44,029 nucleotides of DNA from Frankiaceae bacterium (lineage in GTDB: Bacteria; Actinomycetota; Actinomycetes; Mycobacteriales; SCTD01): contig JAENVS010000039.1 in assembly GCA_016650445.1 (NCBI GenBank), positions 1 through 44,029 of the forward strand. The letters are read 5' to 3'. Positions 24,765 through 34,749 of the stretch are shown here, one piece after another. The notes below the pieces were generated by a model. That model was not told the DNA's origin, searched no databases, and saw only the letters and a program-made list of their open reading frames with translations. The position numbers and the translations under genes were made by a program. The first letter of the stretch is position 1, and each line of letters opens with the position of its first letter.

Positions 24765-25489
24765 GCCTGGGCCGGGTTCTTGTCGTCGTACCGACCTACA
24801 ACGAGCGGGACAACCTCGAGCTGATCGCCGAGCGGCTGCGGGCCGCGGTCCCCGATGCGCACCTGCTCGTCGTCGACGACAACAGCCCCGACGGCACCGG
24901 CAAGCTCGCCGACGAGATGGCCGAGCGGGACGACCACGTGCACGTGCTGCACCGCGCGGCGAAGAGCGGTCTGGGCGCGGCGTACGTCGCCGGCTTCGGC
25001 TGGGCCCGCGAGCAGGACTACGACGTGGTCGTGGAGATGGACGCCGACGGCTCGCACGCACCCGAGCAGCTGCCCCGGCTGCTGGCGGCGCTGGAGAACG
25101 CCGACCTCGTCCTCGGCAGCCGCTACGTGCCGGGCGGCTCGGTCGTCAACTGGCCGAAGTCGCGCGAGCTGCTGTCGCGCGGCGGCAACCGCTACACCCG
25201 GATGATGCTGCGGCTGCCGCTGCGCGACGCGACCGGGGGCTACCGGGCTTATCGCCGTACCGTGCTCGACGCCCTTCCACTCGACGAGATCTCGCTGAAG
25301 GGTTACTGCTTCCAGGTCGATCTGGCGTGGCACGCGATGCAGCAGGGCCATCGCGTCGTGGAGGTGCCCATCACGTTCGTCGAGCGTGAGCGCGGCGACT
25401 CGAAGATGAGCCGCCGGATCGTCGCGGAGGCCCTGTGGCAGACGACCGTGTGGGGACTGCGCCGCAGCCGGAGCAGACGGACCAGCTGA
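24761..25489 (+). CDS. ppm: Polyprenol monophosphomannose synthase
   Basis: 242-residue family-2 glycosyltransferase that makes polyprenyl-phosphate-mannose from GDP-mannose, the donor for extracytoplasmic mannosylation and lipoglycan synthesis. It shows VVVPTYNERDNLE, VVDDNSPDGTG, the metal-binding DADGSH in VVVEMDADGSHAPEQLP, and GSRYVPGGSVVNWPKSRELLSRGGN. It has no membrane anchor of its own, which is typical when it partners the Lnt membrane domain. GTG at 24761 overlaps lnt, and its stop overlaps fxsA by one base. The GDP-mannose could come from the guanylyltransferase at 40-43 kb. Confidence 0.93.
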   Translation: MSLGRVLVVVPTYNERDNLELIAERLRAAVPDAHLLVVDDNSPDGTGKLADEMAERDDHVHVLHRAAKSGLGAAYVAGFGWAREQDYDVVVEMDADGSHAPEQLPRLLAALENADLVLGSRYVPGGSVVNWPKSRELLSRGGNRYTRMMLRLPLRDATGGYRAYRRTVLDALPLDEISLKGYCFQVDLAWHAMQQGHRVVEVPITFVERERGDSKMSRRIVAEALWQTTVWGLRRSRSRRTS

Positions 25490-25977
25490 TGCCGCTGCTC
25501 GCGCTGCTGTTCGTCGTCACGTCGATCGCGGAGATCTGGCTGCTCATCCAGGTCGGCCAGGCGATCGGCGGATGGCAGACGATGCTGCTGCTCGTTGCCG
25601 ACTCGTTGCTCGGCGCGGCGCTGCTGCGACGCGAGGGCCGGCGCACGTGGCGGGCCTTCCGGCTCGCGCTCGAGGAACGGCGGGTGCCGGCGCGCGAGGT
25701 TGCCGACGGCGTCCTCGTGCTGGTCGGCGGGACGCTGCTGCTCACGCCGGGGTTCCTGTCCGACATCGTCGGCGTCCTGTGCCTGCTGCCGCCGACGCGC
25801 GCCGCGATCCGGCCGGTCCTGACCCGCTTCGTGGCCGGCCGTCTGGGGGTGGCCGGACTGGTGACGGGCGCCGGCGGCCCGCGCCGGTCGACCACCACGC
25901 GCCCCGGCGTCGTCGAGGGTGAGGTCGTCGACGCGCAGACGCACGAAGGGCCGCCTCCCGACGGGAGACGGCCCTGA
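25489..25977 (+). CDS. fxsA: FxsA family membrane protein
   Basis: 162 residues. Two to three membrane segments (MPLLALLFVVTSIAEIWLLIQVG; GWQTMLLLVADSLLGAALLRREG; DGVLVLVGGTLLLTPGFLSDIVG) match FxsA, a cytoplasmic-membrane protein whose E. coli homolog blocks phage F exclusion when overproduced. Its normal role is not known. The C-terminal 50 residues are a charged tail. ATG at 25489 overlaps the ppm stop (TGATG). The stop region lies inside a strong hairpin, so this is the last gene of the lnt transcript. Confidence 0.9.
   Translation: MPLLALLFVVTSIAEIWLLIQVGQAIGGWQTMLLLVADSLLGAALLRREGRRTWRAFRLALEERRVPAREVADGVLVLVGGTLLLTPGFLSDIVGVLCLLPPTRAAIRPVLTRFVAGRLGVAGLVTGAGGPRRSTTTRPGVVEGEVVDAQTHEGPPPDGRRP
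25947..25975. terminator. Hairpin terminator overlapping the fxsA 3' end
   Basis: AGGGCCG-C-CTCCC (25947-25959), loop GAC, then GGGAG-A-CGGCCCT (25963-25975), with one opposed C/A mismatch. It lies in the last codons of fxsA and 16 bases from the rbpA stop on the other strand. A shared bidirectional terminator is likely. Confidence 0.75.
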
Positions 25978-25990
25978 ACGTGAGGGAGGG

Positions 25991-26374
25991 CTAGGCGCTC
26001 TTCTTGCCGCGGCTCTCGCTCTTCGCGGCGGCCTTGACGCGGCCCTGGTACTCGTGGAGCACGGCGAGCCGCTCGGCGAGGACTTCCTCGAGCTCGGCGA
26101 CGCTGCGCCGCTCCAGGAGCATGTCCCAGTGGGTGCGCACGTGCTTGGTGGGCTTGGCCTCGGGCTGCTCGCCGTCCCGGAGGAGGGCGATGGCACCGCA
26201 GACGCGGCACTCCCAGCGCGGCGGGACGTCGGCCTCGGCCGCGAACGGCATGACCGTTGCGTGGCCCTCAGGGCAGTCGTAGGTCGCCTGCAGCCGCGGT
26301 GCGAACTCGGTGTGCCGGTCGCTCTCGTAGCTGACTGCGCCGAGACGGGTGCCTCGAAGCACGCGGTCACTCAT
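25991..26374 (-). CDS. rbpA: RNA polymerase-binding protein RbpA
   Basis: 127-residue actinobacterial transcription factor that binds the principal sigma factor and stabilises the open complex. It begins with MSDRVLRGTRLGAVSYESDR and contains THWDMLLERRSVAELEEVLAERL, the sigma-interaction region. C34, H38, C56 and C59 supply the zinc site seen in Streptomyces RbpA and largely lost in the mycobacterial protein. The ATG at 26374 follows GGAAGG at good spacing. The C-terminus is longer and Lys-rich (RVKAAAKSESRGKKSA). Upstream lies a SigR-type promoter, which fits the known SigR control of rbpA in Streptomyces. Confidence 0.95.
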   Translation of the reverse strand: MSDRVLRGTRLGAVSYESDRHTEFAPRLQATYDCPEGHATVMPFAAEADVPPRWECRVCGAIALLRDGEQPEAKPTKHVRTHWDMLLERRSVAELEEVLAERLAVLHEYQGRVKAAAKSESRGKKSA

Positions 26375-26411
26375 GGTGGTGCCTTCCGGATCAGGGGCGG
26401 TCATGGGGTGC

Positions 26412-26437
26412 AACGACCGAGTCGCCTTGAGGATTCC
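26412..26437 (-). promoter_or_regulatory. SigR-type promoter of rbpA (GGAAT-N18-GTT)
   Basis: On the minus strand GGAAT (26437-26433) is followed after exactly 18 nt by GTT (26414-26412). This matches the consensus of SigR promoters of the disulfide-stress response. The predicted start is about 30 bases upstream of the rbpA ATG. Confidence 0.75.
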
Positions 26438-26616
26438 CTCGTTCGGCGAGCGGAACCCGCACGGATGGGTGACGCGTGACGCTCTTCGGGCACTGCCGAA
26501 ATCGGACAGAACGGTCGAAAACGGGTCCAGCAGACGGCAGGGCGATTCAGGTGAGGCGCACGGCCTGCCGAAGGATCGTGTACACCATCCGTAACACCAG
26601 TACCAGGAGGCGCGCC

Positions 26617-27687
26617 GTGCAGCACCGTCGAAGGACGGGTCCCGCGGCGCAGTGCCGGGCGAGGGGCCGGGCACTCGTGCCGGCCCTCGGCGTGCTGCTG
26701 GCCTGCTGCACGGTTGCGGCGACGGCCGTCGCCGCGAGCGGGGGAGCGGATCAGGATCCAGGCGCGGCAGTGGTGCAGATCGCCCGCAACCAGCTCGGTG
26801 ATGCCTACGCCTGGGGCGGCAACGGACCCGACAGCTGGGACTGCTCCGGCCTGACGTCGCGGTTGTGGCGCGAGGTCGGGGGAGTGAAGGACATCCCCCG
26901 CGTGTCGCGCGACCAGCAGGCGTGGGCGGTGCCGATCCCGGCCGAGCAGCTCCTCGCCGGCGACCTGGTGTTCTTCGGCGATCCGGTGACGCACGTCTCG
27001 CTGTACGCCGGCGACGGCCGCATCGTCGACGCGTCGTCGTCGCAGCGCGGTGTCGTCGAGCGCACGATCTGGAAGCAGGCCGTCATCCGCTACGGCCGGG
27101 TGCCACGGCCGGGCATGCCCAAGGTCACGCCCTGGACGCCGCCGAGCCCGAAGCCCAGCCCCAGCGCGACAAGCGGCACGCCGGCGGCCGCGTCGGCTTC
27201 GGCCCCGAAGGCCAGCCCGACGCCGGCACCCAAGCCGGCACCGAAGCCGACACCGGCAGCGAGTCCGCCCGCGCGCACCCAGGCCGGACCCAGCACGGCA
27301 GCCGTCTCGACCACGCCGCTGCGCGGCCTCCCGGCGCCGGATCTCGCCGCGGTCACCACGGTCGCGGCGCACGCGACCCACAACGCGCAGACGGTCATCG
27401 GCTCGAAGGCCTGGACCGACCTCAGCCTGGTGCAGGCGGCGTGGCGGCACGCGGGTGGCGGCTTGCTGCCGGCCGCCCGGACCGACCTGGTCGCCGCCGG
27501 AACCGTCGTACCGGTCGGCGCCGCCCGGATCGGTGACCTCGTCGTCTACGGCTCGCCGGCCAACCACATCGGGCTGTATCTCGGTCACGGCTACCTCGTC
27601 GACGTGTCACCGGCCACCGGCCGCGTCGTCGTCCGCCGCGTCTACACGAGCGCCACCGTCCGGATCGTCCGGCTCGACGTCGGCTAG
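26617..27687 (+). CDS. Secreted NlpC/P60 protein with a second, degenerate NlpC/P60 domain
   Basis: 356 residues, likely a secreted peptidoglycan endopeptidase. A basic N-terminus and hydrophobic stretch (RALVPALGVLLACCTVAATAVAA, split by cleavage near residue 40) form a signal peptide. Residues about 50-160 are an NlpC/P60 domain with C76 in SWDCSGLT and H126 in VTHVSLYAGDGRIVDA. A Pro/Ala/Ser-rich linker (165-235) follows. Residues 250-356 repeat the same domain, but the cysteine position is L269 (TDLSLVQAAW), while H317 (NHIGLYLGHGYLVDV) remains. The second copy should be non-catalytic, perhaps binding wall. GTG at 26617 has AGGAGG six bases upstream. Confidence 0.9.
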   Translation: MQHRRRTGPAAQCRARGRALVPALGVLLACCTVAATAVAASGGADQDPGAAVVQIARNQLGDAYAWGGNGPDSWDCSGLTSRLWREVGGVKDIPRVSRDQQAWAVPIPAEQLLAGDLVFFGDPVTHVSLYAGDGRIVDASSSQRGVVERTIWKQAVIRYGRVPRPGMPKVTPWTPPSPKPSPSATSGTPAAASASAPKASPTPAPKPAPKPTPAASPPARTQAGPSTAAVSTTPLRGLPAPDLAAVTTVAAHATHNAQTVIGSKAWTDLSLVQAAWRHAGGGLLPAARTDLVAAGTVVPVGAARIGDLVVYGSPANHIGLYLGHGYLVDVSPATGRVVVRRVYTSATVRIVRLDVG

Positions 27688-27748
27688 CGTCTTCCCGGCT
27701 CCACAGCCGGTCGTCCCGCCGGAGTCTTCCCTGACCCGGAGGGTGGAC

Positions 27749-28318
27749 ATGCACGCGTTCCTGCTGAGCTTCGGCGTGATCTTCGTGGCCGAGCTCGGGG
27801 ACAAGTCGCAGCTGATGGCGATGACCTTCGCCGCGCGCTACCGCTTCTGGACGGTGCTCGCCGCGATCACGGCAGCCACCCTGGTCGTCCACCTGGCGTC
27901 CGTCGGGATCGGCGCCGCTGTGGGGCTGAACCTGCCGACGGCGGCGATCAACGTGGTGGCCGGACTGGCGTTCGTGCTGTTCGGGCTGTGGACCCTGCGG
28001 GGTGACGCGCTCAGCGACGAGGAGGCGGCCAAGGCACGGCGGGCCGCGCGGTCGGCGTTCCTCGCGGTCGCAGTGGCGTTCTTCCTGGCCGAGCTGGGCG
28101 ACAAGACGATGCTGGCGACGGTGACGCTGGCGACGACGGAGGGCTGGTTCGGGACCTGGATCGGCTCGACGGTCGGGATGGTCGCCGCCGACGCGCTGGC
28201 GATCGGCGTCGGGGCGGTCCTCGGCCGGCGACTCCCGGAGAAGGCGGTACGGATCGGTGCGGCCGTCCTCTTCTTCGCGTTCGGTGCCCTGCTGATCGCG
28301 CAGGGCCTCGCACGCTGA
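27749..28318 (+). CDS. TMEM165/GDT1 family (UPF0016) cation transporter
   Basis: 189-residue membrane protein with two inverted halves, each with the family motif E-x-G-D-(K/R)-(S/T): AELGDKSQLMAMTFAARY in the first helix and AELGDKTMLATVTLA in the fourth. Six membrane helices are apparent, with a charged central loop (DEEAAKARRAARS). Characterised relatives export Mn2+ or Ca2+ (GDT1, bacterial Mn exporters). ATG at 27749 has GGAGGG six bases upstream. TAGCGT, formed with the stop of the preceding gene (27685), may be its -10 box. I looked for a manganese riboswitch in the 60-base gap and found none. Confidence 0.9.
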   Translation: MHAFLLSFGVIFVAELGDKSQLMAMTFAARYRFWTVLAAITAATLVVHLASVGIGAAVGLNLPTAAINVVAGLAFVLFGLWTLRGDALSDEEAAKARRAARSAFLAVAVAFFLAELGDKTMLATVTLATTEGWFGTWIGSTVGMVAADALAIGVGAVLGRRLPEKAVRIGAAVLFFAFGALLIAQGLAR

Positions 28319-28402
28319 CATGGTGAGCGCTGCGCGCATGTTGCGGCAGGTTCCGCTGCCCCTCCCGGCGTACCGCCGATAATCGACACTATGTCAAGCA
28401 GC

Positions 28403-28458
28403 GATCTCGGAGGTACCGGTACGACGCGCCGGCAGGTTGGCCCGGTTGCTCCGAGATC
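28403..28458. repeat. 10-bp inverted repeat in the gap before 28543
   Basis: GATCTCGGAG (28403-28412) and CTCCGAGATC (28449-28458) are perfect complements with a 36-nt loop that itself contains the palindromic GGTACCGGTAC. It lies in the 224-base gap after the GDT1 gene. It may terminate that transcript or hold a regulator site. Confidence 0.45.
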
Positions 28459-28462
28459 AGGC

Positions 28463-28536
28463 GGTGACAACGTCCTTGTGCGGCCAAGCGGGTGACACAG
28501 CGTCACCATTGGCCGCGACGTCCCCCTCGCTAGGCT
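28463..28536 (+). promoter_or_regulatory. Promoter region of the 28.5-30.3 kb operon with GGTGAC half-sites
   Basis: TAGGCT (28531-28536) ends six bases before the GTG at 28543, with TTGGCC 16 nt upstream as a possible -35. A nested palindrome, GCGGCCAA/TTGGCCGC (28480-28487 / 28509-28516) around GGTGAC/GTCACC (28491-28496 / 28502-28507), covers that -35. A third, direct GGTGAC is at 28463. This layout looks like an operator. Confidence 0.5.
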
Positions 28537-28542
28537 CGCGAC

Positions 28543-28971
28543 GTGCTGACGGCGGCAGGTCGACGGGCCCGCGTCGTCGTGACCGTTCTCGTCTTCGGCC
28601 TCCTCCTCGCGGGCACCGCGTTCGGCGACGACGACGCCTTCCCCTTCGGGCCGTTCCGGATGTACTCCACCCGCGACGACCCGGACGGTCTGGTCGTGTC
28701 CACGCGGGTCGAGGCCGTCGACCGGACCGGCCGCCTCCTCGTCGTCCCGGACACCGCGACCGGGCTGCGCCGCGCGGAGATCGAGGGCCAGGTCGGCAGG
28801 TTCCGCGCCGACCCCGCGCTCCTCGCAGAGCTGAGCCGCGCGCACGACCGGCTGCATCCTGACGAGCCGGCGTACGACCTCGTGCGCGTGGTCGAGCGCC
28901 GCTACCGCCTCCGCGACAGCCGCCCGACCGGCGAGCAGGCGGAGCAGGTCGTGGCCGAGTGGCGGCGCTGA
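28543..28971 (+). CDS. Membrane-anchored hypothetical protein
   Basis: 142 residues. One N-terminal membrane segment (VVVTVLVFGLLLAGTAFG, residues about 11-28) is followed by an acidic FGDDDAFPFGPFRMYSTRDDPDG stretch and a small alpha/beta domain with many Arg and Asp residues. The FGPFRMYS segment and the neighbouring HTTM-like gene suggest an actinobacterial two-gene module of unknown role, which I cannot name. The GTG start is probably leaderless. The stop overlaps the next gene by one base (TGATG). Confidence 0.75.
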   Translation: MLTAAGRRARVVVTVLVFGLLLAGTAFGDDDAFPFGPFRMYSTRDDPDGLVVSTRVEAVDRTGRLLVVPDTATGLRRAEIEGQVGRFRADPALLAELSRAHDRLHPDEPAYDLVRVVERRYRLRDSRPTGEQAEQVVAEWRR

Positions 28972-29801
28972 TGTTTCGGCCGGTCCCGCTGGCGCGGATC
29001 GCGATCCTGCGCACCATCGCCTACCTGTTCGTCCCGGTCGACGTCCTGCTCACGACGCCATGGGTGGTCCAGCACGCGCACGTCCCGGGCTCGCTGTACG
29101 AGCCACTGCTGCTCGGGCGCCTGCTGCACCTGCCGACCCCGGGCGGATGGGTCGAGGTGCTCCGCTGGGTCCTCGTCGCCGCGGCGTCGGTCGCCGCGAC
29201 GGGGCGGCTCCCCCGCCTGCTCGGAACCGCCGTCGCGGTGCTGTACCTGGAGTGGATGCTCGTCGCCTTCTCGTACGGCAAGGTCGACCACGACCGCTTC
29301 GGGTTCCTGGTGCTGCTCGCCGTCCTTCCCACCGTCGGCGCAGCCAGGCGCACCGACCGCTCGGGCAGCGACGCGGCCGGCTGGGCCGTTGCCGTGACCG
29401 GCATCGCGGTCGTCGCGACCTACTTCCTGTCCGCGTTCGCCAAGCTCCGGTTCGGCGGGCTCGACTGGGTGGACGGCGCCACCCTGACCCGTGCGGTGGT
29501 CCGCCGCGGGACGGCGCTGTCGACGCCGCTCCTCGACCACGCCTGGGTCCTGCATGTCTTCCAGTACGTGCTCGTCGGTGTCGAGCTGCTCCTGTCGCCG
29601 TTGCTCCTCGTCCGGTGGCGCGACCAGCGCATCACCTACCTGCTCGTCGGCGGCTTCTACGGGTTCCACGTCATGACGTTCCTGACGATCTCGATCGTGT
29701 TCCTGCCGCACTGCGTCGCGCTGCTCGCACTGCTTCCGCTCGAGCGCTTCGCCGTACGCCGAGGGAAGCCGATACCGCAGCGCGAACTGGTGCCGACGTG
29801 A
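28971..29801 (+). CDS. HTTM-like multispanning membrane protein
   Basis: 276 residues with about six to seven membrane segments. It resembles the HTTM (vitamin K-dependent carboxylase-like) membrane family: RIAILRTIAYLFVPVDVLL at the start, EWMLVAFSYGKVDHDRFGFLVLLAVLP, then VATYFLSAFAKLRFGGLDWVDGATLTRAVV and the LLVGGFYGFHVMTFLTISIVFLPH stretch. Bacterial members have no agreed function. ATG at 28971 is chosen for its TGATG overlap; an in-frame GTG lies at 28959. It ends in a GTGA overlap with the HAD gene, so the three proteins are made together. Confidence 0.75.
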   Translation: MFRPVPLARIAILRTIAYLFVPVDVLLTTPWVVQHAHVPGSLYEPLLLGRLLHLPTPGGWVEVLRWVLVAAASVAATGRLPRLLGTAVAVLYLEWMLVAFSYGKVDHDRFGFLVLLAVLPTVGAARRTDRSGSDAAGWAVAVTGIAVVATYFLSAFAKLRFGGLDWVDGATLTRAVVRRGTALSTPLLDHAWVLHVFQYVLVGVELLLSPLLLVRWRDQRITYLLVGGFYGFHVMTFLTISIVFLPHCVALLALLPLERFAVRRGKPIPQRELVPT

Positions 29802-30280
29802 CGGACAAGCCGCTGGCGGTGTTCGACGTCGACGGCGTCCTCGCCGACGTACGGCATCGCCTGCACCACCTCGAGGCGAAGCCGAAGAACTGGGACGCGT
29901 TCTTCCGCGCCGCGGTCGACGATCCGCCACTGGCCGAGGGCATCGCGCTGTGCCTGGAGAGCGCGAAGGACTGCGAGGTCGTCTACGTGACCGGCCGCCC
30001 GGAGCACTGCCGCCGCGACACGCTCGTCTGGTTCGCCCGGCACGGGCTGCCGGAGGGCCGACTGTCGATGCGGCCGGGCGGTGACCGCCGTCCGGCCCGG
30101 ATGGCCAAGCCGCAGCTGCTGCGCAGCCTCGCCCGCGACCGGATCGTGACCGTCGTGGTCGACGACGACGAGCAGGTCTGTACGGCGTACGAGGAAGCCG
30201 GCTGGCGGGTGCTGCGGGCGCGGTGGATGGACACCGCGCCGGTACTCCAACAGGCACAGGAGGAGGAAGGCCGGACCTAG
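29798..30280 (+). CDS. HAD-superfamily phosphatase, polynucleotide-kinase-phosphatase-like
   Basis: 160 residues. HAD motif I is FDVDGVLAD (nucleophile and acid/base Asp), motif II the Thr in YVTGRPEH, and motif IV the VVVDDDEQV stretch. The AVFDVDGVLADVRHRLHHLE opening and WDAFFRAAVDDPPLAEG resemble the phosphatase part of phage T4-type polynucleotide kinase, although substrates may be other phosphate esters. There is no cap domain and no signal peptide. It starts with GTG overlapping the previous stop. Its stop codon shares CTAG with that of pabB on the opposite strand. Confidence 0.8.
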   Translation: MTDKPLAVFDVDGVLADVRHRLHHLEAKPKNWDAFFRAAVDDPPLAEGIALCLESAKDCEVVYVTGRPEHCRRDTLVWFARHGLPEGRLSMRPGGDRRPARMAKPQLLRSLARDRIVTVVVDDDEQVCTAYEEAGWRVLRARWMDTAPVLQQAQEEEGRT

Positions 30281-31425
30281 CGCTCGGCCCCGGACGACAG
30301 GACCCGCATCACGGGCGCCGCCTTCGCTTCGGCCTCCGCGACCTCGTCGAGCGGGTCGCTCCCCCACGTGATCCCGCCACCCGCCCACAGGTGCACCCGG
30401 TCGCTGTCCACCGCGACGGTACGAATCGTCAACCCGAGGTCGAGACCGCCCGGTCGCACGATGCCGAACGCACCCATCGCGGGTCCGCGCCCGACCGGCT
30501 CCAGCGCGGCGAGCACGCCGCAGGCTGCCCGCTTCGGTGCCCCGGTCACCGAACCGCCTGGGAGCACGGCGCGCAGCAGGCCGACCACGTCGACACCCGG
30601 CGCCAGCTCGGCCGCCACCGTCGAGCCCGCGTGCCAGAGCCCAGACCACTCGGTGACGTCGTACAGCGACTCGACCTCCACCGACCCGGTGACCGCGACC
30701 CGCGCAAGGTCGTTGCGCTCCAGGTCGACGATCATCACGTGCTCGGCGCGGTCCTTGCGGCTTGCGCGCAGCTCCTCGAACGCGCCCGGCCCGACCAGGC
30801 GGGTGCCCTTGATCGGCTCGGTCGTGACCCGCCGGCCGGTGACCCGCACCAGCTGCTCCGGCGACGCCGAGCCGACCGCCCACCCCTCCCCCGTCAGCAC
30901 CCCGGCGTACGCCGCACCGATGCTCGCGACCGCGCGCGCGACGTCGGCGGGCGCGGACGAGTGCGGCGCGCAGCGGTGGCCGACGACGTTGGCCTGGTAG
31001 ACGTCACCGCGGGCGATCGCCTCGCGCACTGCGGACACCGCGGCGGCGTGCTCATGGCGGCCCCAGGAAGCCGCCCACTCCCCCACCACGGGCGGCCTGG
31101 CGGCAGGCAGCGGTCCCGCCGGACCACGGACCGCCACAGCCACCAGCTCCGGCACCGCCGGCACGGGCGTCGCCGCACCCGCCGGCACCTCCCCGATCGC
31201 CGCACAGCCGACCGCACCGATCAGGAGCACGACCGAGGTGTCACCGGTCTGACCGGCCGGCTCCCCCGCCAGACCGTGCGCGGCAAGGAAATCGGCGAGG
31301 GCGGTTGCTGCATCCGGCGTATCCCCGTTGCGCCACTCCAGCCTCTCGAGCTCCGCGAGGGGCCCGCCGGGATGTCCGGGTGGTGCGCAGATGGCAGGGT
31401 CAAAACCGTCCACAACCACCCCCAT
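30277..31425 (-). CDS. pabB: Aminodeoxychorismate synthase component I (PabB type)
   Basis: 382-residue chorismate-binding enzyme that aminates chorismate to 4-amino-4-deoxychorismate in folate synthesis, or a closely related anthranilate-type enzyme. Motifs: GDVYQANVVGHR, PEQLVRVTGRRVTTEPIKGTR with the PIKGT segment typical of PabB, DRAEHVMIVDLERNDLARVA, PGGSVTGAPKRAA and WAGGGITWGSDPLDEVAEAE. The N-terminal domain is short compared with E. coli PabB. The ATG at 31425 has no ribosome site; a GTG a few codons later is possible. It converges with the HAD gene with a CTAG overlap of stops. No glutamine amidotransferase partner is in the window. Confidence 0.85.
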   Translation of the reverse strand: MGVVVDGFDPAICAPPGHPGGPLAELERLEWRNGDTPDAATALADFLAAHGLAGEPAGQTGDTSVVLLIGAVGCAAIGEVPAGAATPVPAVPELVAVAVRGPAGPLPAARPPVVGEWAASWGRHEHAAAVSAVREAIARGDVYQANVVGHRCAPHSSAPADVARAVASIGAAYAGVLTGEGWAVGSASPEQLVRVTGRRVTTEPIKGTRLVGPGAFEELRASRKDRAEHVMIVDLERNDLARVAVTGSVEVESLYDVTEWSGLWHAGSTVAAELAPGVDVVGLLRAVLPGGSVTGAPKRAACGVLAALEPVGRGPAMGAFGIVRPGGLDLGLTIRTVAVDSDRVHLWAGGGITWGSDPLDEVAEAEAKAAPVMRVLSSGAER

Positions 31426-31510
31426 TGGCCATGTGCAATCAGAGGTTCAGTGCCGACACTGATGTGACGAACAACACAGCGATCCCACCACCAGTGACCG
31501 GAGCACGACG

Positions 31511-31723
31511 ATGTGCAGCCACTCCCCCACCTGCCCCTCGGCCAGCGACAGCGATCACGACGCCGCCAAGGTCGTCTCGAGCCACCCCGAGCAGGGCTGG
31601 AGCCTGCTCTGCAACGGGGTCGTCCTGTTCGAGGACACCGGCGAGATCCTCCCCGACCGCCGGGTCGTCGCTCCGCACCGCCCGGCCATCCGCTTCTGGA
31701 CCCCGATCCACAGCGCAGCCTGA
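31511..31723 (+). CDS. DUF5999 family small protein
   Basis: 70 residues matching the actinobacterial DUF5999 proteins: MCSHSPTCPSASDSDHDAAKVVSSHPEQGWSLLCNGVVLFEDTGEILPD can be read from the start in overlapping parts. Features are two N-terminal cysteines, the HPEQGWSLLCNGVVLFEDTG core and a C-terminal VAPHRPAI. No function is known to me. ATG at 31511 has GGAG eight to nine bases upstream. It is divergent from pabB and followed by a strong hairpin shared with gcvP. Confidence 0.8.
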   Translation: MCSHSPTCPSASDSDHDAAKVVSSHPEQGWSLLCNGVVLFEDTGEILPDRRVVAPHRPAIRFWTPIHSAA

Positions 31724-31748
31724 CACCCCCCAGACCCCGGCCCGACCG

Positions 31749-31780
31749 ACGGCCCGTCCCCTTCCGAGGGGGCGGGCCGT
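31749..31780. terminator. Bidirectional terminator between DUF5999 and gcvP
   Basis: ACGGCCCGTCCCC (31749-31761), loop TTCCGA, and GGGGGCGGGCCGT (31768-31780) form a 13-bp stem with one G-U pair. It lies between the two convergent stop codons at 31723 and 31803. There is no U tract. Confidence 0.75.
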
Positions 31781-31802
31781 TGCGGTGCTCAGCGGCGGCC
31801 CG

Positions 31803-34688
<2,886 letters not shown>

Positions 34689-34749
34689 GCGGAGGGCCTC
34701 CGGGGCAGGCGGTGCCGGATGCGGATCGCCCAGGCGGACACCCGCGTGC

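Noticed and set aside
26438..26616. c-di-AMP (ydaO) riboswitch before the NlpC/P60 gene
   Set aside because: Such riboswitches precede actinobacterial wall hydrolases, but the conserved ydaO core was not found in this gap.
27688..27748. yybP-ykoY manganese riboswitch before the GDT1-type exporter
   Set aside because: Only 60 bases are available and the conserved core sequences are absent.
28491..28507. cAMP-receptor-protein site
   Set aside because: GGTGAC-N5-GTCACC has the wrong half-site and spacing for TGTGA-N6-TCACA.
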